NCBI GenBank assembly: GCA_017885385.1
Contig: JAFNGF010000429.1
Span: 133-8,343, forward strand
Source of the DNA: Planctomycetota bacterium
GTDB lineage: Bacteria; Planctomycetota; Phycisphaerae; Sedimentisphaerales; Anaerobacaceae
Length of the DNA stretch: 8,211 nucleotides
Direction: 5' to 3'
Part shown: positions 5,049-8,211 of the stretch, piece by piece
Layout of the letters: every line of letters starts with the position of its first letter
Position numbering within the stretch: the first letter of the stretch is position 1
Position numbers and translations under genes: made by a program
The notes under the pieces: model-generated
What the model saw: the letters and a program-made list of their open reading frames with translations, nothing else
Told to the model about the DNA's origin: nothing
Databases searched by the model: none

Positions 5049-6284
5049 TTTTGTATGGGTCTGAGAAGTGTGAGACCGGTATTTTTCAAGGTATTCAGCG
5101 GGCAATTCGTTTTTGGGTAAAGTCCATCGCCGCTTGCTTACTGGATTGAAGTGATATTTTTTGTCTTTTCTCCATTTGCGCAGTGTATTTTCACTTACGC
5201 CAAAGACGTCCGCCCACTTCTTCCACGCAAGCGGCAGTGAATGTTCTATTTCGGGTTTTTTACGTGTCCGTCTTTTCCTTTGTGAACGTTGTCTCGTCTT
5301 GTCGTTGTTGGCCTCTGTCGGCTTTGGCTCTGCCAATCTCAACTTGGCTTCCTCTTTTAAGTCAGCTTTAATCCACTTAATGGCTGTATAGAGTGTATCA
5401 CGGTCCCTGGTCTTATCGGCACACTGCGTCCACTTGATAGCGGTGTAATCAAGAATCCCATCACAAAGCAAAAAAGGCGCAACCTTGCCCTTTACAGAAT
5501 CATAAATCACGGCAAGGATCGTATAGTAGTACGGTAATTTATCCTCACATTCCCCTACGGTCGGGTCAGGGGGTCTTTTCACGTCTTTCGGAAACCAGCA
5601 TTGCAGATGAGGTTCGTACTCATAACCTGGCTTTGCTTTCTTTCCGGTGGGGTCGTCATAAGGCGGCGGTTCATCGCACAGACTCTGCCAGTATGGTTGC
5701 CAGTCTCGGTTACAAACTCTTATTTGTTCTTTGAATCGCTCAACGGCATAGGAATTTTGACTTATGAGGTCTTCCACTTCCGTTGCGATTTGTTTCCAAA
5801 GTTCCGTTATGTTCACTTTTTCCCCGCCGCCGCCCTCTGTCGGCTTTGGCTCTGCTGGTTCTGCTTGCCCAGTTTGGATTACTATTCGCCGTTGAATCTT
5901 CTTCAGGTGCTGGATAAGCGTGTGAACACAACTCAGCTTTCTTGACCTGAGCACGTATTTGATATTATGGCTGAGATTCTGAGCAAGCGTACCGGTGGGA
6001 GGGTAATACCCACCAAAATTATCTTCTGGTCTCGTGAAAGAGACGATGCAGTCCCATAACTCGTCCAAGTCCAGTTCAATCGCTTCGACAAAGGGCTGTA
6101 CCTCTTCTGACCAGTAATTGTCTGCGCCTGTATTAAGCCCTCGATGGTCTATCTCCCCGTATGGCCATTGTTCTTGGTAGTATTTGACACGTTGTTCGAG
6201 CCTTTTGAGCTTCTTAATTAGTTTTGATAATCGCTCTGTCGAATTAGTGGGCTTTTCTGACTTGCTGGTTTTTGGTGTTTTCAT
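5040..6284 (-). CDS. Orphan 414-aa protein with C-terminal HTH-like domain
   Basis: Function not recognised. The layout can be read. A charged coiled-coil-prone start covers about residues 10-40 (RLSKLIKKLKRLEQRVKYYQ). The first helical domain runs to about 138. A Pro/Glu/Gly linker follows (142-154, AEPAEPKPTEGGGG). A second Trp/Tyr-rich domain (155-315) contains a short internal repeat, TAIKWTQ at 281 and TAIKWIK at 300. A second linker repeats AEPKPTE (318-324) and continues into a very basic stretch (RQRSQRKRRTRKK, 331-343). The C-terminal HTH-like unit, WKKWADVFGVSENTLRKWRK (355-374), is followed by a wing-like RRWTLPKNELPAEYLEKYR. DNA binding through the basic linker and C terminus is likely; a replication-initiator or accessory role is a guess. 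ATG 6284 has AGGTGA five bases upstream, and this site lies inside a strong inverted repeat. Confidence 0.75.
   Translation of the reverse strand: MKTPKTSKSEKPTNSTERLSKLIKKLKRLEQRVKYYQEQWPYGEIDHRGLNTGADNYWSEEVQPFVEAIELDLDELWDCIVSFTRPEDNFGGYYPPTGTLAQNLSHNIKYVLRSRKLSCVHTLIQHLKKIQRRIVIQTGQAEPAEPKPTEGGGGEKVNITELWKQIATEVEDLISQNSYAVERFKEQIRVCNRDWQPYWQSLCDEPPPYDDPTGKKAKPGYEYEPHLQCWFPKDVKRPPDPTVGECEDKLPYYYTILAVIYDSVKGKVAPFLLCDGILDYTAIKWTQCADKTRDRDTLYTAIKWIKADLKEEAKLRLAEPKPTEANNDKTRQRSQRKRRTRKKPEIEHSLPLAWKKWADVFGVSENTLRKWRKDKKYHFNPVSKRRWTLPKNELPAEYLEKYRSHTSQTHTKTQ
5312..5333. repeat. 22-bp intragenic direct repeat, copy 1
   Basis: CCTCTGTCGGCTTTGGCTCTGC (described by its ends CCTCTG...CTCTGC) is identical to 5834-5855. 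Both copies are in the same frame and encode the AEPKPTE linker of the 414-aa protein. Identity at DNA level, including third positions, suggests a recent duplication or linker acquisition. Confidence 0.85.
5834..5855. repeat. 22-bp intragenic direct repeat, copy 2
   Basis: Second exact copy of the linker-coding repeat, 522 bp (174 codons) from the first. Recombination between the copies would remove the second domain in frame. Confidence 0.85.
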
Positions 6285-6366
6285 GGTTCACCTGTCTTTC
6301 TTCGGGCTGTGCAGGGCTGACTAACGGAAAGCAGGTGAACCTACAAAACGTCAATCTGCCCTGCAC
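6285..6366 (-). promoter_or_regulatory. Leader of the 414-aa gene: interleaved complementary segments hiding the ribosome site
   Basis: In mRNA order the segments are A, GTGCAGGGC (6366-6358); B, GGTTCACCTG (6341-6332); A', GCCCTGCAC (6317-6309); and B', CAGGTGAACC (6294-6285), directly before ATG 6284. A and A' are exact 9-bp complements. B and B' are exact 10-bp complements, extended by CTTTC/GAAAG (five more pairs with one bulge). B' contains the ribosome-binding site AGGTGA. The order A-B-A'-B' permits an H-type pseudoknot or two mutually exclusive hairpins. The same symmetry could instead be protein operators in DNA. Confidence 0.6.
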
Positions 6367-6371
6367 CATTT

Positions 6372-6390
6372 AGCCGGTAGCTAACCGGCT
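6372..6390. repeat. 7-bp hairpin upstream of the 414-aa gene leader
   Basis: AGCCGGT (6372-6378) and ACCGGCT (6384-6390) are perfect inverted repeats around AGCTA. It lies just 5' of segment A of the leader on the minus strand and could be an operator or a further stem of the same leader. Confidence 0.6.
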
Positions 6391-6516
6391 CACCCGATTA
6401 TTGTCCTACCATACCATCGGGCCGGGCCAAAAGTGTAGGTTTGTGTAGCAATTGATAACCTATTTCTTTGGCCCTCCTTGGACCGCCGCCTGTACCGTTT
6501 TAACCCGTTGCTGACG

Positions 6517-6562
6517 GTCGTTCCGATTGCCAGTATTATACACTTACAATGCCTCGTTTGTC
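6517..6562 (+). repeat. Divergent direct repeat, copy 1 of 2
   Basis: GTCGTTCCGATTGCCAGTAT...CACTTACAATGCCTCGTTTGTC aligns with 7032-7078 with few gaps. The cores TTCCGATTGC and ACAATG are identical, and the terminal GTTTG is also shared. Confidence 0.6.
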
Positions 6563-6577
6563 TCGCGCGCGTGCGCG
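6561..6577. repeat. 17-bp repeat with alternating CG tract, copy 1
   Basis: TCTCGCGCGCGTGCGCG is identical to 6630-6646. The alternating purine-pyrimidine run, which here continues to 6581 or beyond, favours Z-DNA under negative supercoiling. Confidence 0.75.
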
Positions 6578-6597
6578 CGTATACGTGGCGAAAAACT

Positions 6598-6616
6598 CAT
6601 TTTTGGCTCAAAAATG
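6598..6616. repeat. 8-bp inverted repeat, 3-nt loop
   Basis: CATTTTTG (6598-6605) and CAAAAATG (6609-6616) are exact reverse complements around GCT. They sit midway between the two alternating-CG tracts. Confidence 0.65.
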
Positions 6617-6629
6617 TGGGGTCACCTTT

Positions 6630-6646
6630 TCTCGCGCGCGTGCGCG
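6630..6646. repeat. 17-bp repeat with alternating CG tract, copy 2
   Basis: Exact copy of 6561-6577, 69 bp downstream. Between the two lies the 8-bp inverted repeat at 6598-6616. Confidence 0.75.
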
Positions 6647-6700
6647 TAGTCGTTGCTATTGTTTTTGATTGTTTATCAATGCGCGTGTGTAGCCGTTCGG

Positions 6701-6731
6701 CATCCTGCTATTTACCTGCGAAAGCAGGATG
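6701..6731. repeat. Hairpin 1 with shared 13-nt loop
   Basis: CATCCTGCT (6701-6709) pairs with AGCAGGATG (6723-6731) over 9 bp. The loop ATTTACCTGCGAA (6710-6722) recurs with one change in hairpin 2. An alternative inner fold, CCTGC/GCAGG around GAAA, also exists. Confidence 0.6.
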
Positions 6732-6819
6732 GTGGTAATTTAGACAACTTGGACACATCATTATAGCCATTTGGTCAAAAAACAGTGAAACGTGGGCTAT
6801 GGGAGCTTGGATGGTGGAC

Positions 6820-6881
6820 AGTTTTCTTGCATATAAAAAAAGCACCGGGGAGTTTTTGTACATATAAAAAAAGCACCGCCG
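6820..6881. repeat. 31-bp tandem repeat, two copies (iteron-like)
   Basis: Units 6820-6850 and 6851-6881 match at 26 of 31 positions and share the exact 18-bp core CATATAAAAAAAGCACCG. The period is close to three helical turns, so the A-tract and GCACCG core lie on the same face of the DNA. This is the look of protein-binding iterons, although only two copies are present. Confidence 0.7.
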
Positions 6882-6906
6882 TTTTGACACCACACGCTCC
6901 GCCAAG

Positions 6907-6937
6907 CCTCTGTTATTTACCTGCAAAAACAGATAGG
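6907..6937. repeat. Hairpin 2 with shared 13-nt loop
   Basis: TCTGTT (6909-6914) pairs with AACAGA (6928-6933), with a further CC/GG (6907-6908, 6936-6937) beyond a bulge. The loop ATTTACCTGCAAA (6915-6927) differs from that of hairpin 1 at one base, while the stem sequence is different but still paired. Confidence 0.55.
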
Positions 6938-7031
6938 GGCTTTTCTACGTTACGGCGTTTCGGATCACGTTGATTACTGCTTGCTTTGTACGTTCTGGCA
7001 GCTTCGGCCAGGCATTGACAACCAGCGCCAA

Positions 7032-7078
7032 GTCGGGTTCCGATTGCAAATATCTTAGGCTCACAATGGCTGTTTGAC
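7032..7078 (+). repeat. Divergent direct repeat, copy 2 of 2
   Basis: Partner of 6517-6562, about 515 bp downstream. The 724-bp span between and around the copies has no gene, so they may mark the limits of an old duplicated or inserted segment. Confidence 0.6.
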
Positions 7079-7119
7079 AAATAGTGAGCTTTGTAGGCGG
7101 TAATTGGCGACATACTTCT

Positions 7120-7147
7120 TTGCTGGGCAGCGCAAAAAAGATATAAT
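7120..7147 (+). promoter_or_regulatory. Strong sigma70-type promoter
   Basis: TTGCTG (7120-7125) and a perfect TATAAT (7142-7147) are separated by 16 bp, with an A-rich spacer. The expected start is about 7154. This is the best plus-strand promoter in the window and drives the structured RNA candidate and probably the downstream orphan gene. Confidence 0.65.
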
Positions 7148-7150
7148 GTA

Positions 7151-7370
7151 CGCTGAAGTTGGCTCTCGCCTTAATTCTGTAAAGGCAACAAGTAAATAAT
7201 TTCTAAGTACTGAACTTTTAGCGTTTCGTCTTAAACCGCCAAGTTCTCGAAAGTGAAGGACGCATAGAAGTCGGTGCTCGTTTGCCTACAGGCAAAACGG
7301 GCGCCGCTTGCGTGTCCTTCACGGGTCTTGGCGGACCTAAGACGAACACGATTTAGCGGTGCCCTTTTTT
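7151..7370 (+). ncRNA. Candidate structured RNA / long structured leader
   Basis: Two domains follow the TATAAT. Domain 1: AAGTT (7156-7160) pairs with AACTT (7213-7217), possibly extended by CGCT/AGCG, enclosing GCCTT/AAGGC (7168-7172, 7182-7186). Domain 2 is a nested hairpin of 118 nt: CGTCTTA/TAAGACG (7227-7233, 7338-7344), CCGCCAAG/CTTGGCGG (7236-7243, 7327-7334), GTGAAGGA/TCCTTCAC (7253-7260, 7315-7322), CGCA/TGCG (7261-7264, 7309-7312), CGGTGC/GCGCCG (7272-7277, 7301-7306) and TTTGCC/GGCAAA closing a TACA loop. A CCCTTTTTT run at 7362-7370 could end it. It matches no RNA family I know. It may be a ncRNA, a regulatory 5' leader, or a palindromic DNA element. Confidence 0.45.
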
Positions 7371-7418
7371 ATTGCAAAACCGACTATACATAAACTTTGG
7401 TTTCCAAGAATCGGCATT

Positions 7419-8210
7419 ATGCGAGAAGAACCGTCCAACCTGAATTTTGAGGAACTCAAACAACTAATCGAAGGGTGGGTGTATATAGAGGGTGATTCAC
7501 CGGAACGTGAGAACTTTCGAGATAAGTTAGATATTCTTGAAAGAGCATTGGAAAGCCTGCGAATTGAGTGCAGGTGCATCGAAAACCAGGTACCTTTGGA
7601 GATATTCATCCAGGGCCATGCTCATAAAGACCATAGTACTCTTCGCTATTATTTCCCTACAAGGCACGATTCCCTCGGAAGTGGTACTCCCCCAATTCAG
7701 TTCCAGCCTTTGCTGCTTTTGTTTCTTCTTATTTACCACCGGCGATCTTATCAAATCTACGATATTATCAGCAAATTTATTGAAAAGATATGGGATCAGC
7801 TCACATTTCTGGACTTTAAGAAAACTCAAACCGGTGTAGTCCGCTGTTTCACGAATACCCGTTTTGCTGCCCACACTCTTTGGGATTATGGTTTGCTCAA
7901 GTTCACGGCAAGGGAAGCCTACAAAACATGGGTTCTCTCTCTGCCAGGCTTCTTGGTTGCTTCGAAGGTGCTTGAGGAATGCGGTGGCATGTGGGGATTA
8001 CCAGAAGTCGGAAAGGAAGAACATTTCGACCTACACCGCAAGATTCTAACAGCATGGACTGATCTTCAAACGTATGATGCGCTGGTTGAAAGGCTCGCAT
8101 ATATCTGCGAACCCAACACCCAAGTTTTCAGGACCTTCGAGGACGTGTTGCGATGGGCCTACGGTTTGTTAGGCGATTATTGGCGAGTAATACCAATTGC
8201 ATTTATTTAA
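7419..8210 (+). CDS. Orphan 263-residue protein downstream of the structured RNA
   Basis: I do not recognise this protein. The frame opens at GTG 7359, but that codon lies inside the candidate RNA tail and lacks a ribosome site; I prefer ATG 7419 (MREEPSNLNFEELKQLIEGW), although its ribosome site is also weak. The stop is TAA at 8208-8210. The N-terminal part is acidic and helical (FEELKQLIEGW, then FRDKLDILERALESLR). A His/Arg-rich middle (GHAHKDHS, RYYFPTRHD) follows, then a short hydrophobic helix (PLLLLFLLIYH) too short to be a clear membrane span. A segment shaped like a winged helix comes next (RFAAHTLWDYGLLKFTAREA), then a helical end. No nuclease, ATPase, RT or HEPN motif is evident. 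It lies at the integrase-distal side and could be cargo. Coding is supported by length and composition; function is unknown. Confidence 0.6.
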   Translation: MREEPSNLNFEELKQLIEGWVYIEGDSPERENFRDKLDILERALESLRIECRCIENQVPLEIFIQGHAHKDHSTLRYYFPTRHDSLGSGTPPIQFQPLLLLFLLIYHRRSYQIYDIISKFIEKIWDQLTFLDFKKTQTGVVRCFTNTRFAAHTLWDYGLLKFTAREAYKTWVLSLPGFLVASKVLEECGGMWGLPEVGKEEHFDLHRKILTAWTDLQTYDALVERLAYICEPNTQVFRTFEDVLRWAYGLLGDYWRVIPIAFI

Positions 8211-8211
8211 T

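Larger units (their letters stand above)
6391..7118. other. Gene-free, repeat-dense region, candidate control or origin region
   Basis: Several ORFs of 60-90 codons exist here, but none has a ribosome site, a recognisable motif or normal composition, and they run through hairpins and GC-alternating tracts. I see no real gene. The region holds a divergent 46-bp repeat pair, two Z-DNA-prone tracts, an 8-bp inverted repeat, two hairpins with a shared loop and a 31-bp tandem repeat, each listed separately. Being next to the replication genes and full of repeats, it is a candidate replication origin or control locus. Confidence 0.5.

Noticed and set aside
6332..6343. Possible second att site sharing GTAGGTTCA with the tRNA T arm
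   Set aside because: Only 9 bp long, in inverted orientation relative to the tRNA, and already explained by the leader inverted repeat.
6478..6738. 86-codon plus-strand ORF in the repeat region
   Set aside because: It runs through the alternating-CG tracts and a hairpin and lacks a ribosome site. The Arg/Val/Cys-rich content follows from the repeats.
6820..6881. Short CRISPR array
   Set aside because: Only two copies, no spacer-like variable unit of regular length and no cas genes; an iteron-like tandem repeat explains it better.
6708..7113. Two minus-strand ORFs that both end in FAGK at a hairpin
   Set aside because: The shared ending is simply the translated common hairpin loop; neither has a start signal or a recognisable domain.
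8168..8174. GTTAGGC resembling an integron attC core
   Set aside because: No matching inverse core at the right distance; it lies inside the coding region and is expected by chance.
7151..8210. Retron (structured RNA plus reverse transcriptase)
   Set aside because: No a1/a2 complementary ends around the hairpin, and the downstream protein shows no reverse-transcriptase motif such as YxDD.

Overview
The window is bacterial DNA. The tyrosine-integrase style (opening MASISRDPNGRKR, tail LGNT...KHYLQVTDEHF), the prepilin-like tail at the left edge, and the dispersed palindromic repeats all resemble Planctomycetota, possibly a Phycisphaerae-type lineage. That placement rests on recognising protein style, not on a search, and is tentative. 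The centre of the window is an integrated mobile element (satellite- or plasmid-like) inserted at the 3' end of a tRNA-Val gene.

Layout. 1-375 is the 3' end of a chromosomal prepilin-like gene. 376-841 is non-coding and repeat-rich: a nested palindromic, MITE-like unit lies between two exact 39-bp direct repeats, followed by a probable tRNA promoter. 842-915 is tRNA-Val(GAC). 848-6284 is an unbroken block of minus-strand genes reading toward the tRNA. In transcription order these are: a 414-aa orphan protein with a C-terminal HTH-like domain; two small MerR/AlpA-like HTH proteins; a P4/D5-type SF3 replicative helicase; a small CxxC/CxxC protein; an 86-aa orphan; an excisionase-like HTH protein; a ribbon-helix-helix regulator; and a tyrosine integrase. 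The integrase is interrupted by one in-frame TGA, and its last 22 codons are the antisense strand of the tRNA. 6285-7118 holds no convincing gene but is full of inverted and tandem repeats. 7120-8210 holds a good sigma70-type promoter, a long structured-RNA candidate and a complete 264-aa ORF (from its ATG) of unknown function, all on the plus strand.

How the parts fit. Integrase, excisionase-like protein and RHH regulator form the integration/control module. The SF3 helicase with its overlapping HTH genes forms a replication module. The repeat-rich 6285-7118 stretch is a candidate control region or replication origin. The RNA-plus-orphan-protein unit on the right may be cargo, because cargo often sits at the end away from the integrase. 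The distal attachment site was not found, so the right end of the element may lie outside the window.

The most unusual signals are: (1) an A-B-A'-B' set of complementary segments in the leader of the 414-aa gene that buries its ribosome-binding site, a pseudoknot or switch-like arrangement; (2) a ~118-nt nested hairpin preceded by a second stem domain just downstream of a TTGCTG/TATAAT promoter and upstream of an orphan protein; (3) two hairpins with a nearly identical 13-nt loop but different self-complementary stems; and (4) the TGA-interrupted integrase.
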